A stretch of DNA of 64,000 nucleotides from the NCBI GenBank assembly GCA_964035575.1, contig OZ037836.1, positions 124,001 to 188,000 on the forward strand, given 5' to 3'. The DNA comes from Rhynchopus sp. YZ270_cl-10. Its lineage: Eukaryota; Euglenozoa; Diplonemea; Diplonemida; Diplonemidae. The position numbers were made by a program, and so were the translations under genes. Positions 41,052 to 50,807 of this stretch are shown here, piece by piece. A model generated the notes under the pieces. That model was not told where the DNA came from. It searched no databases and was given only the letters and a program-made list of their open reading frames with translations. Positions within the stretch are counted from its first letter, which is position 1; the number at the start of each line of letters is the position of its first letter.

Positions 41052-42515
41052 TTTCCTTCCTTCAAAACTTCACACACACTTTTGGTTTTGGAAGACACAA
41101 CAAGGTGCCAGGTTCTGTGATAAGCACGGAACCGCCCTGCACCTGTTTGTCATATTGCTTCCCGTGCAATGCATGGGGAAACGTTTCGCTGTCGAAACTA
41201 GGGGAGAGATGACAATACAGGCAACAGGGTTTTTAATTTGAGACGTTTGCATAATATTATACTTCTGATATATGACCCAAGACAAGAGAAACGTAAGAAG
41301 AGCAGCACGCCGGTTGGCTGTGTACTGACAGAGCAAAAAGAAGCATGTATTCATGCTCCCAAGGGAGGGATCAGAGAAACGTCACAAGAACGCCACATCG
41401 AGGTGGCAGAAATATCGTAAGAAAAGACACATGAAAACGCATATCAGTACCGACCACAAGATCACTTCCCAGGACGGGACAAATCAACACAAGATCTTAC
41501 GTCAAGCATTACAGGTACAAAATTCATATGTCTTCGGCAGTAGAAAAGATAGCAAATAGTGTGCAAGCAGCACAGAGAGAGACAACACGACACATCCAAG
41601 CAAAGATTCACATTAATGCAAGAGACTACAGAGCTCTACCCCTGGAGAGACAAGCCCATCTGGCGCTCCGTCTCCTATCACCCGGGATCAACAAGCATAC
41701 AAGTGGAATCGAGAACTCCCTGGAAAGACGAGCCCATACGGTACTCAGTCTCTTTATCACCCGGGATCAACAAGATCTCTACGCAAGCAGAACCAACCCA
41801 TGCGAGAAGCCACAAGAACTCTACTCCTGGAATCACCCGGGATCATCAAGAACTCAGATCAAGCAGGGTTACCCAGTATTAGCTCATCGACCTTCGTGCA
41901 ACAGGAAGACATAAAACAGTTTGAAAAAAGCAACAGAGAGAAACAACATGAAAAAAACATGTAACGCGAGGGAAAACAAACAATGCGCGAACAGAGATAG
42001 AGCTAATCAAGCAAGCAAGCCAATGAGGCACAACTTTTGAAGAAGAAATCAGGGAGTGGAGGGAGAGAAAGCTTTTTGATAAAAATCAATGAACATAAAG
42101 GGGGGGGAGGGATAATTGTAGTGGGGGATAACTGTAGAATGGCGGATAAAATAAAAAATATCGCCAGTTTTTTCTTCTCAAAAAATGGGGGATAGTTGTA
42201 GTGGGGGATAAAAAAAAATATCTCTCTTTTTTCCCACCTGAATATCCCCATCCCCAAGGAAAATCCACACCAAAAACGCGGTGTGGGAAGTGGGGGATAA
42301 CTGTAGTGGGGGATAAAATAAAATAAAATGGGAGAGAAAAAACGGGGGATAATTGTTTTATCCCCCACCCCCCTTTAAAAAACCAGCGCGTGTGGAAAAA
42401 GAAATAATGGAAAATATTATTTCTGATTCAAAGTGGTGTTTACGTTTTGGGTACGGGGTGGAGAATTAAATCTGTTCGATAAAAGAAACGCAAGCTCTTT
42501 TACTTTATCTTGTTC
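41052..42515 (-). mobile_element. Composite interspersed repeat, second long copy
   Basis: Same module order as 2300-5082: hairpin module (41052-41203), middle module (41204-41560), shorter satellite part (41600-41900), the GCCAATGAGGCAC stretch, then the end module from about 42069. The end module is split at 42099-42375 by a separate insertion and resumes AAAACCAGCGCGTGTGG. In this copy the hairpin stem is GTTTCG-CTGT-CGAAAC. The array is much shorter than in the first copy, so array length varies between copies. Confidence 0.6.
42099..42375. mobile_element. Nested 277-bp insertion with G-rich inverted ends
   Basis: Begins GGGGGGGGAGGGATAATTGT and ends in GGGGGATAATTGTTTTATCC plus CCCACCCCCC, giving inverted termini. 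The interior repeats GGGGGATAACTGTAGTGGGG several times in one orientation. It interrupts the AAGCTTTTTGATAAAA module. A TAAA on both sides could be the target duplication. G-rich ends recall the element at 38929-40785. Confidence 0.5.
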
Positions 42516-42721
42516 AACAAAACATCCCACATGTTTGAATCATTACCCACTACAAAGTATTTGTCCTGATAAAAATATATAGCGTGAGATAATCTGAACG
42601 TACACGCTGTGTGCTGTGCTACATAGCGGGCTTCCTCAAATACAAATGGCACGTGAGACACCACTTGGCACCACGAACCTCGCCAATTCTGAGGCTGAAC
42701 CCACCACAGCACACCTCATCG
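42516..42721 (-). other. 3-prime flank of the interrupted type B gene
   Basis: Almost identical to 53275-53473. It holds the CACAAAGTATTTGTCCTGAT and GCGTGAGATAATCTGAACGT stretches shared by type B 3-prime flanks, perhaps 3-prime UTR. Confidence 0.5.
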
Positions 42722-43032
42722 TCATTGTGCGTGTTTCTGCCGTTTGTGTGCTTGCTGGGGGGATTCGTCTCTGCTGCGTTTCGGACGTGCTTTAACAACC
42801 ACAAGCTCGCGCAGCTCTACATTCCCCATTGCGTCGGACACAGCACTGCTGCAGCCGGTAAGGTAAACACTCCTCAACGAAGTGCAATACTCAATAAATG
42901 GATTACCAACATTAGTAACCCTGCTGAGTGGTGACAAATCTAGGGTGGTTAAACCTTCGCAGGCCCAGAGAACGTGGCTACCAATTTCTGTCAAGTTGCT
43001 GAGTGGTGAGAGATCCAGAGTGGTTAAAGCTT
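42722..43032 (-). pseudogene. UBL-LRR type B gene, 3-prime part, beyond the LINE
   Basis: Encodes the last LRR units (LTEIGSHVLWAC, RVTNVGNPFIEYC) and the basic tail RPKRSR...KRQK. It is the downstream remainder of the gene whose 5-prime part is at 50789-51465. The sequence is nearly identical to the matching part of the intact gene at 53474-54442. Confidence 0.88.
43014..43032. repeat. LINE target-site duplication, 3-prime copy
   Basis: TCCAGAGTGGTTAAAGCTT here and at 50789-50807; the intact paralogue has it once (53767-53785). Confidence 0.9.
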
Positions 43033-43108
43033 AAACTTGTTGACGTGACCCATCCCCACCTTCCCAGATGAACTGAGAGGTGAGAAAGGCGCCACGTGAC
43101 CACCTTCG

Positions 43109-46100
43109 TTATCGCGGGGCAAACCCGAGACGCCCCTGGGACGTGTCGTGGTGCCCTTTCCCGCAACAGGCCTGAGGAGACGCCAGCATCGGCAATCCGT
43201 CCTTCTTCCTCTTCCGTCCCGCCTGTACACATGCACCGCAAGCACCCCTCCCGTGGGCCACACAGTTGTGGTGTTTCTGACAGCACTGCTTCATCGACAC
43301 GTTCCCCGCACCCGCACACTGTCCGCACATCGAGAAGTTATGCACCTCACACGCCTCACGCGCCTCCACACAGTCACCCAAAATAAGCTCATCACAATGG
43401 TGCGTCGCACAGCACGCCGTGATGGAGATGTTGTTGTGCTCGCAGTCCCCGCATCGCATCTTGGTGTGTATGTCACACACCCGCATGGTCCCCACCTTCC
43501 TCCTTACGTCCACACGCACAGCCGGTGTCTGCCGCCTGCGTGCCACCTGCCGTCGAATCTGCGCTGCCGCAACTGCAGCTAGCGCAGCTCTACTACGCAC
43601 CTCCTCTGCCTGCTTCTGCTCTTCCTTCGTTTCCTTCCAGCGTTCGTTCTTTGCGGAGCGTTCTTCTGGAGTGGAAGTGTGAGCTACATCCGCGTCGTCA
43701 CCCCACCTCGCCTTCGTCTTTTCTTTTTGTCGGGAGAGTGCTCTCCGCGACGTCGCTTTCTCCTGCAACTCCTTCAGGTACCCTTCAACCCCCGCCGCAT
43801 GCGTCAGCACAGGTCGCACAGAATACCCCGTCATGATCCCCGCACCCAGTTCCTGTAAGTGGTGCACCTCCCTCTTCTCCACTCCTTTCCATACGTCCCT
43901 TCCATGCGCCATCGTTTTCGCCGTCCGCATCATGGCACCAAAAGATTCGGCCCTCTTCAACACCGTCTCACCCGGTACGTCCAACCCCGAGAAGATCTCA
44001 AAGTCCAGCATGAGCTCGAGCTGCGTGATGGGGGGCGTTGTGCCATCAGGCCAACGCAATGCAGCGAGCCATGCCTTCAGCGCCCAGAAGTGGTCTTCCG
44101 TCCAGCGTGGACTCTTCTTCATGTATTTGCTCCCCCACAGTACGTTCTCCAGCGGGTTGTAGCTCTCAAGCACTGCACCCTCCTGAGGATTCCAGCCCCA
44201 AGGAAAAAGGGATTGGCCCACCACCGCCTGCTTCTTCTTCTTCTGCGAAAACCCATGTTCCACGTCGTACTTCTGCCTTGCCAGCGCGATGCTGACCAGC
44301 ATCAGTTGCACACGACGCACCGTCTGCTCTCTCTCCGCAACACTCAGCTCCTGCAAGAATATCGTCGGCACCAGGCCAAAGTCCAAGAAGCACGGGGGTG
44401 CGTCTTTGAGCAAAACCCTGAGTTTTCCGATGTCCTCTCCACGAATTTCGTCCCACTGCGGGCACCACCACCAAGCGTGTCTCCGGTCCTCTATCGCCTC
44501 ACCACAGTATCGGCACAACGAAGACTCCACCTCCTTGTTCCTCAGTAGCTGCACCCCCACCAACTGAGAACCCGACAAGGCTCCGCGTATCGCGCCCGCC
44601 AGGTATCTGTCGGTCGTGCGGTCCTTCCACACTGCGTTCGTCGCCTGGCGATCCACACCTCCCTCAATGCCCTGCATCGACGGCCTCGTCGTCACTGTCA
44701 GGCGGTACGCGTGTGCACGGATGCCCTCTCTCAGCTCATGCAGCCATTTGCCCTTGTCCCACAGACGAACGTGCACCCTCAACCCGATGTGTGTCGTCCA
44801 GAAGTCGAAGCTGCTCCACCGCCATCCGTATCGCTCCAGGTCGTCCCACAACAACTCTATCACACCCTTCTTGTGCACTTCAGTTTCCCTTGGGTTGGCA
44901 ACCCCAGGGTTCTCGCGCCGGAGACGTGCCAGATCTGAAGCCCTGTCACGCCGCCTCACCTCCCGCTCCGCTCTTCGGTCATGTGCCAGCCTCCACACTT
45001 CTTCTGCTTCTCTCCGCATGCCGTCATCTTCTGTCAGTCGAAGAAAGGCCGCCATCCTCCTCTGTACAATCTCCGCTGGCGCATCAATCCCGACCGGAGA
45101 CAACACATGCCACACAATGTTCAGCGTGCGCTGCTTCCTGCCCTGCCCCCAGATTGCTAGTGCAGCCCCTTGCCTCAGCGTCTCGATGGTCTGCTTCGAG
45201 AAGTCTGTCACTTCACACCCATGCAACGCTGCCATCATTGGTCCCCTTGCGCCAATAAGTGCCTTCTCAGTGAAGGATAATGGCACACTCGAAACCCTCG
45301 TAAACACACGGTGCGCAGTAACCGCACGCTCACGCGCGATGGGCCCGAAGTTCCCCTTTCCAGCCAAAATGTCTGCTCCAACCGCCCCGAACTGCTTCTT
45401 GTCGGGGAAGAACCCGTCGCCAAGTCCAAACTTCGTCTTTGTTCCCTCCTTCGAGGTAAACCCTACGCACTTCTCTGCTTTGACCTCCATGTCCGCAGCA
45501 GTGATGAACTCCTTCGTCACCCTCGCAGCACCATGCACCTCCGCTTCCGTGTTCGCCACAGCGTACACGTCGTCAGCGTACCCCATGGCGATTGCTCCGG
45601 TCCTTCTCGTCACTGCAGATCCCCACACCGCCATCAGCGCGTTCAACAGCACGACAGAAAGTGGGCATCCTTGCAGGATACCATTTGTCGTGCGGAAAGC
45701 GCCTCCCACACCTACGTCTCCCAACTTGAAGCGGCGTTCCATGGCAGTGTACGCCGCCCTCAGTGGTCCAAGAATACGCCAGTGCGCGCCCCACTCCTCC
45801 GCCAGCGATAGCACAATCTCATGAGGCACACGATCGAAACATTTGGCGTAGTCGATCGTGAAACCCCATACCTGGTCTGTGTCGTCACCCGACAGCACCG
45901 CCTTCTCCAGCTTGAGCGACAAATGCCAGTACAGGTGTGCAGTGCTGTGTCCTGCTCTGAAGCCGTGCTGTTGCTCACCAATCCAGCTTTCCTGCCACTT
46001 TATCAGTCTTCGCAACCTCGCTGCCGCCCACAGCCTGTACACACACGATGTGATCGTGATAGGCCGCTGCTTCAGCGGAGTGTCGTCTTCCCCTTTGGGG

Positions 46101-47875
46101 ATGAGCGCAATGAGTGCTCTCATCAAAGAAGGCGGCCACTCCCCCGTACACTCAATCGCATCAAACACATCTGCCAGCCTGTCGAGCAGCACCAGAGGAA
46201 GCGCCTTCAGCTCTGCCATGCGCCAACCCTCCACCCCAGCAGAAGTTTGTGTCTTCATCCTCCCCAGAGTTTGCTGCAACTCCTTCCCCGTCAGCCTGTC
46301 CATCTGCATCGCTTGCCCCTTGCCTGCGATGTCTTCTGCAAACTTCTCCCTGAACGCACCCCAGTCGGGCTCTGGCTTTTCCGCATATCGGCGAAGAATC
46401 GGCATCCACGCCTCATGCAGGAGGGTGTCCATCTCCTCAGCGTTGGCGGTGAACTTCCCATCCTCGTTCTTCAGGGCAGTCATCTTCCTGTACTGCTCGT
46501 CCTTGCAGTATTTGAAGATCGCCTTGGGAGCATTGTGCCATGCATCCCGTAGGCGCTGCCGCCAGTCCTCCAGTCGCTTCCGCTTCACTCGGTCCGCAAG
46601 CGTTGACACCTTCACTCGCACAGCTCTGCACAGATCCACCAAAGCCTCCTCGCTAGGCATATCCTGTTGCAGTGAGTCGTCGTCCAGCAGAACGCGCAGT
46701 TCCTTCCGCGCCTTGCTCCAACAATTGCACACGTCATGTGGCGGCACACCACCGTTGCTCCTCACGTACCACAGCCGACATTCTTCCAGCCTGCCCACGT
46801 TCTTCGTCAGCCTTCTTTGGCTCACTGTCAGAGCGTCCCCTTCCTTGCTCTGCTTCGCAGTCCGGTGCTTCGGCTTCGGGTCAAACGTTTTGCCTCTTCC
46901 GCAATACGCCTTCGTCGGGCCCTCAATCTCGCCTTCGCACGCCTGCAGCAAGAAGTCCTCTGCCCACTTATTCCACTGTATCCACCTATCCTGAGGGTGT
47001 TGAAGCGCCCCCCACTGCAGCTCCTTGCTCGCAAACGCCTTTTGTGCATTCTTCACGCCTTGTCCACACTTCTCCAAAGGGAACTGCTTCGGCAGAGTGT
47101 ACGCGAGCACGATCTGTCTGTACGCACCTACATCCAGCGCTATCTCTACCGGTCTGTGCTGCGGGAGCCCAGAGTCGTGGACAACCTTCACAGACGACAG
47201 CCCTGTGCACGCAGCTCGGTTCAGCAGAACGTAATCGAGCCTCTTGCGGATCTCCTTGCCCTCCTTCACTGAGAAGTAGGTGTTGTCCGGGGTCGTCCCA
47301 AGCACCCTTGCGTGCTCTTCGGCAGTGTCCTTCCACCATCCTGTGTCCAGTGTAGCAGCCAGCACACCTGATTTCCCTGGACCTGCGTTGAAATCCCCAC
47401 CAATCACCCCAGGAATATCACCAAGCTCTGCAGCAGCCTCCATCACCTCGCCAAGTATTTTCTCCCTAGCCTCCGGGTCCGCCGACGGCGCGTAGACGGA
47501 GGTCACGTCGATCCACTCGTTGCCTTTGCCGTACGCCACCTTCGCCTTCACCCATCGCGTTGAGTCCCAGAGGTTCTTTTCCAAGGTTGAGGAGGGCGGG
47601 CTCGTGAGCACAGGTATTCCCTCTTGCACCAGAATCGCAACACCACCAGATTTCGCTTCTTCGGCCGACCTCCATTCCGGCAACTCCTTACCCCACACCA
47701 CCTGCCAACCCTGCTCGCGGTACTCGATGGAGAGGCGCTTCTGCGTCGTCACGGTGCACTTTGTCTCTTGTACCAGAACAACGTGAGCATCCTCCGCAAC
47801 CTTCAGCAGAGAGCTCCCGCCTGTCTGCAGCGCCGTCACATTGCTGCACACTATCTTTAGTGGGGCAAGGCCCAC
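43109..47875 (-). CDS. LINE ORF2: endonuclease, reverse transcriptase, zinc knuckles
   Basis: 1588 residues counted from a GTG at 47875. The frame is open up to 47902 without an ATG, so the true start is uncertain. The endonuclease spans residues 7-250: Asn12, Glu37, Tyr128, GDFN at 160-163, LDYV at 213-216, and His240. A basic linker follows. The reverse transcriptase lies at about 580-800: FTIDYAKCF with Asp675, LQGCPLS at 734-740, and YADD at 766-769. A CCHC knuckle is at Cys1121, Cys1124, His1133, Cys1138. Near the C-terminus is a second Cys/His-rich cluster (CDIHTKMRCGDC, CCATHHCDE, CCQKHHNC, CGACVQAG), probably nucleic-acid binding. The protein nicks the target and copies the RNA in place. 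It follows ORF1 by eight bases, in another frame. Confidence 0.92.
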   Translation of the reverse strand: MGLAPLKIVCSNVTALQTGGSSLLKVAEDAHVVLVQETKCTVTTQKRLSIEYREQGWQVVWGKELPEWRSAEEAKSGGVAILVQEGIPVLTSPPSSTLEKNLWDSTRWVKAKVAYGKGNEWIDVTSVYAPSADPEAREKILGEVMEAAAELGDIPGVIGGDFNAGPGKSGVLAATLDTGWWKDTAEEHARVLGTTPDNTYFSVKEGKEIRKRLDYVLLNRAACTGLSSVKVVHDSGLPQHRPVEIALDVGAYRQIVLAYTLPKQFPLEKCGQGVKNAQKAFASKELQWGALQHPQDRWIQWNKWAEDFLLQACEGEIEGPTKAYCGRGKTFDPKPKHRTAKQSKEGDALTVSQRRLTKNVGRLEECRLWYVRSNGGVPPHDVCNCWSKARKELRVLLDDDSLQQDMPSEEALVDLCRAVRVKVSTLADRVKRKRLEDWRQRLRDAWHNAPKAIFKYCKDEQYRKMTALKNEDGKFTANAEEMDTLLHEAWMPILRRYAEKPEPDWGAFREKFAEDIAGKGQAMQMDRLTGKELQQTLGRMKTQTSAGVEGWRMAELKALPLVLLDRLADVFDAIECTGEWPPSLMRALIALIPKGEDDTPLKQRPITITSCVYRLWAAARLRRLIKWQESWIGEQQHGFRAGHSTAHLYWHLSLKLEKAVLSGDDTDQVWGFTIDYAKCFDRVPHEIVLSLAEEWGAHWRILGPLRAAYTAMERRFKLGDVGVGGAFRTTNGILQGCPLSVVLLNALMAVWGSAVTRRTGAIAMGYADDVYAVANTEAEVHGAARVTKEFITAADMEVKAEKCVGFTSKEGTKTKFGLGDGFFPDKKQFGAVGADILAGKGNFGPIARERAVTAHRVFTRVSSVPLSFTEKALIGARGPMMAALHGCEVTDFSKQTIETLRQGAALAIWGQGRKQRTLNIVWHVLSPVGIDAPAEIVQRRMAAFLRLTEDDGMRREAEEVWRLAHDRRAEREVRRRDRASDLARLRRENPGVANPRETEVHKKGVIELLWDDLERYGWRWSSFDFWTTHIGLRVHVRLWDKGKWLHELREGIRAHAYRLTVTTRPSMQGIEGGVDRQATNAVWKDRTTDRYLAGAIRGALSGSQLVGVQLLRNKEVESSLCRYCGEAIEDRRHAWWWCPQWDEIRGEDIGKLRVLLKDAPPCFLDFGLVPTIFLQELSVAEREQTVRRVQLMLVSIALARQKYDVEHGFSQKKKKQAVVGQSLFPWGWNPQEGAVLESYNPLENVLWGSKYMKKSPRWTEDHFWALKAWLAALRWPDGTTPPITQLELMLDFEIFSGLDVPGETVLKRAESFGAMMRTAKTMAHGRDVWKGVEKREVHHLQELGAGIMTGYSVRPVLTHAAGVEGYLKELQEKATSRRALSRQKEKTKARWGDDADVAHTSTPEERSAKNERWKETKEEQKQAEEVRSRAALAAVAAAQIRRQVARRRQTPAVRVDVRRKVGTMRVCDIHTKMRCGDCEHNNISITACCATHHCDELILGDCVEAREACEVHNFSMCGQCAGAGNVSMKQCCQKHHNCVAHGRGACGACVQAGRKRKKDGLPMLASPQACCGKGHHDTSQGRLGFAPR

Positions 47876-47883
47876 GGTCGTGA

Positions 47884-50748
47884 TTAATACGACCTTTCTC
47901 GGTTATTGTCCGTGTCGCGGGGGCGGCTGTTCTCGTCCGTCGTCGTATCTTTCTTCTTCTCCTCACCGCCACGATCTTGAGCATCCCTGGCCTTGTCCTT
48001 GGCCTCGCGAGCTGCCTTCTTCAGCGCCTCGTTCTCCTCCGTGAGCCGCTTGCTCTCCGCTGCCAGCTGCACGTTCTGGTCCTTGCACTGCTGCACCGTC
48101 TCCTTCATCTCAGCACATTCTGCTCTGAGCTGTTCCATGTCGAGAGGCTGCGGCGGTTGCGCGACTGGTGCCGACTGCTGCGGCTGCCCCATCATCCGCT
48201 TCTGTGCCTCCAACATCTCCTTCTGCTGCTCCATGACGCCCTTCATCATCTCCCGCAATTCCTTCATCTCCTGCTTCATCATCTCTATCTCTACCTGCGC
48301 TGCTGATGAAGCTGCGGGAGGTGCCGGAGCCGCCGGTGCCCCTGTTGCAGGGTGGGGTCGAGCTGCAGGTGGTGCGTATCCCCTCGCCTTAGCCGCCCAC
48401 GTGCCAGCGCCGCTCTCTGCTGCTCCTTGCCTCGGTACTGGGAACTGCGCCAGAGGGAAACCCCACGGATTCGCACCCACCTTCTGCACACGACGCCCTT
48501 CCTTCACCGCACACACCGTCAGCACCAATCCACCCACCTCCAGCACCCCTTCTGTGCTCGGGCACGTCACATCCGACGTAACGGTCCACTTGTGCCCTCG
48601 CGACAGCACCTTCACCGTCCAGCTCGCCTCTCTCGCCAGCCCCTCACACAACAGCTGGAACGACGTGTTCGCCGGAATTCCCCCAATCTCGTACCTGTGT
48701 CCCTGCACGACGACGTCCTCCTGCACAAGAAGCCTCTTCGCAGCCTCCAAGTCCCCCTTCATCACCCGCACCGCGTAGCCCCCTTCCCCTACGGCGAGTC
48801 CGCGCACGCTATCCTCCATGTTCTCCTCGACAAGGTCCAGCCGTGCCAGAGCAGACTCCAGCGGTTCCGCCTTCCACAACAACCCACAGTCCCCGTACTC
48901 CTTTGCCTGGAAGAGGTGCCGCACAAACACCCCTTCCCGTCCGCTTCTCCTCAGCATGGCGCACACCATGTCCTCCGTCACGTCCACAGACATCTCCATC
49001 CATCCTCCTCTCTCCAAGCCGCGTCCACACCGCACCCCCTGCAACCCGTACCACCGACGCATGCGTTGCTCTCCCTTTGTGCGTCCCTCCCCCTGGAGCA
49101 ACATCGTTCTGCCCATCAGCGTAATCAGCTTGCTCGAGAACGTGCTCTCCACCGGCTTCACCACGTCGTCCAAGTTAGTTGTCATGGACGACAGCCACAC
49201 TTCTTCCACCTTTGCTCCCCGCTCCGTCCTCACCGCCACCTTCGCCTTCTTCGTGCGCGCTGCACCCGTACACTTCGAACGGGACACAATCACCATCTGC
49301 GGAAGTTGGTGCAGCAACTGTAACCCCTGCAGAAGTTCGCTCGCCTTCCACGCAACTGCCGCCACCTGCGTCACCCCTTCCACATTGCTGGGCACTGCAT
49401 CCCACACCGGGATTTTCCATCCCTGGGTCGCCAGGTTCAGTGCATCCTCCGCTGCGCTCTGGGTCACCGCCGTCGCCTTCTTCTTCCCCTTCACAGCTGT
49501 AGCCGGTACGTGCAGTTGCGGTTGTCCCACTGCGCACAGAAGTTCCTCCCCCACCTTCAACCCTGCCGATTCCACAGCACCGTAGTGGACCCCCTCGAAC
49601 CCCAGGACTACGTCAGACTCCGAGAAGATGAGGTTAGCCTTCTCCGGTGTTCCTTCTGCCAGCTGCCCGTCGGACTGCCCGTCGATCAGCGTAGCCCGTA
49701 GCGCGTTCTCCGGTCCAACGTCAAGCACAACAATGCGGACCTTCATCACCTTGGCGATCGCATGGAGACACAAATGGTCCCCCCATGTCCCCAGCTGCGC
49801 CATGCCTGCCAGGTATGCATCAATGCACCCCTCGTCCACAAATGGGCTGTAGTGTGCCTTCTGCTCCTTCATCACCTCAACTGCGAGCCTGCGGAAGCCT
49901 GCGTGACCATTCGGGGACCGCTCCACAGACCACGCCACCGACCGGAACAGACAGTCCCCCTTGCCCCCACATTCCTCCCATCGCAACCCCCATCTTTCCA
50001 GGTGTCCCTTGACACCTGGCTGCACGGCAGCTGCCAGCGTCTCCGTCCTGCATCCCCTTGCGGCGTACCCCCCTCCTGCAACCAGCTGGGCGTTGCTCTC
50101 TGCCTCCTTCATCCCCTTCCCCGCATTCGCGCAGTGCTGCAGCGATACCCTTATCCCCCTCTTCTTCAACTCGCCCAGCAGCGCCTTCACCTTCTCCAGC
50201 CTCGGCTTCAGCAACGACGAGTCGCAGGCGTGCCCCTCAGCCACCTGCCTCCAGACCACCAAGTGTGTGACCCACACGCGCGCGTGGGTGCCCTTCGGGT
50301 ACGACCCGTCGGCCACCCCTTGCAGTCCGAGCAGGATGCCCTCGTACGCGGCTTCCGCCTTGGTGATGTTGGCCAGGCGGCGGGTCACTTCCCAGTGCGT
50401 TGCTGGTTCCTCCTCCGTCGCATCACGCGCCAGCGCACACAGTCCCGTCGTGTCCTGCACCTTCACCCCAGGAAATACTCCGATGAAGAGGTCCGGATCC
50501 TTCCTCTCCTCCCCAGCACTGCGCTTCATGCCGCCTGCCCCCGGGTACGTCTGCTGCCGTAGCCCCTCAGCCCAGTGCACCTGCTCCGCCGCCGACGTCA
50601 CCTCATCACTGCAACAGCAGTTCCACGACCTGCAGCACACAGGCGCCGGCGGGTGTGGCGTCCACTTGGCCGATCCGTGTGACGGATCGTTGCCCGGGAT
50701 ACTCCGCGTGGAGGCTGGACGTGACTTCGACACCATGTACGAAAACAT
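47884..50748 (-). CDS. LINE ORF1: RNase H-like region, OTU protease, coiled coil
   Basis: 954 residues from the ATG at 50748. Residues about 86-226 resemble an RNase H fold (IGVFPGVK, KAEAAYEGILLGL with the family Glu, ARVWVTHLVVWRQ, then NAGKGMKEAESNAQLVAG), but the Asp of the TDS motif is His here, so it is probably inactive. Residues 255-395 are an OTU-type cysteine protease: GKGDCLFRSVAW with Asp265 and Cys266, TWGDHLCLHAIA, and HYGAV with His388. Residues 400-760 are of unknown fold. A Pro/Ala link follows, then a coiled coil from about 775 to 930 (EIEMMKQEMKELREMMKGVM) with a charged tail. It probably forms the RNA-binding particle. OTU domains usually cut ubiquitin chains; the target here is not known. 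Confidence 0.85.
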   Translation of the reverse strand: MFSYMVSKSRPASTRSIPGNDPSHGSAKWTPHPPAPVCCRSWNCCCSDEVTSAAEQVHWAEGLRQQTYPGAGGMKRSAGEERKDPDLFIGVFPGVKVQDTTGLCALARDATEEEPATHWEVTRRLANITKAEAAYEGILLGLQGVADGSYPKGTHARVWVTHLVVWRQVAEGHACDSSLLKPRLEKVKALLGELKKRGIRVSLQHCANAGKGMKEAESNAQLVAGGGYAARGCRTETLAAAVQPGVKGHLERWGLRWEECGGKGDCLFRSVAWSVERSPNGHAGFRRLAVEVMKEQKAHYSPFVDEGCIDAYLAGMAQLGTWGDHLCLHAIAKVMKVRIVVLDVGPENALRATLIDGQSDGQLAEGTPEKANLIFSESDVVLGFEGVHYGAVESAGLKVGEELLCAVGQPQLHVPATAVKGKKKATAVTQSAAEDALNLATQGWKIPVWDAVPSNVEGVTQVAAVAWKASELLQGLQLLHQLPQMVIVSRSKCTGAARTKKAKVAVRTERGAKVEEVWLSSMTTNLDDVVKPVESTFSSKLITLMGRTMLLQGEGRTKGEQRMRRWYGLQGVRCGRGLERGGWMEMSVDVTEDMVCAMLRRSGREGVFVRHLFQAKEYGDCGLLWKAEPLESALARLDLVEENMEDSVRGLAVGEGGYAVRVMKGDLEAAKRLLVQEDVVVQGHRYEIGGIPANTSFQLLCEGLAREASWTVKVLSRGHKWTVTSDVTCPSTEGVLEVGGLVLTVCAVKEGRRVQKVGANPWGFPLAQFPVPRQGAAESGAGTWAAKARGYAPPAARPHPATGAPAAPAPPAASSAAQVEIEMMKQEMKELREMMKGVMEQQKEMLEAQKRMMGQPQQSAPVAQPPQPLDMEQLRAECAEMKETVQQCKDQNVQLAAESKRLTEENEALKKAAREAKDKARDAQDRGGEEKKKDTTTDENSRPRDTDNNRERSY

Positions 50749-50788
50749 TGTTTATATTCTTTCTTTTTGTGTACGTTGTGTGTATCCC

Positions 50789-50807
50789 TCCAGAGTGGTT
50801 AAAGCTT
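50789..50807. repeat. LINE target-site duplication, 5-prime copy
   Basis: Second copy of TCCAGAGTGGTTAAAGCTT. The base before it differs from the intact paralogue, which fixes the element boundary at 50788. Confidence 0.9.

Larger units (their letters stand above)
43033..50788 (-). mobile_element. Full-length non-LTR (LINE) retrotransposon
   Basis: 7756 bp with two long open frames (ORF1 47884-50748, ORF2 43109-47875), a 40-bp 5-prime leader and a 76-bp 3-prime end without a poly-A tail. It is flanked by a 19-bp target duplication. It lies inside a type B UBL-LRR gene in the same orientation as that gene. The apurinic-type endonuclease, reverse transcriptase and CCHC knuckle are in the order of the younger LINE clades. 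All catalytic motifs that I can check are present and neither frame is broken, so it looks complete and recent. The clade cannot be set by eye. Confidence 0.93.

Noticed and set aside
44616-46994. Plus-strand frames of 378-402 codons
   Set aside because: Antisense of LINE ORF2; Ser/Pro-rich shadow translation without domains.
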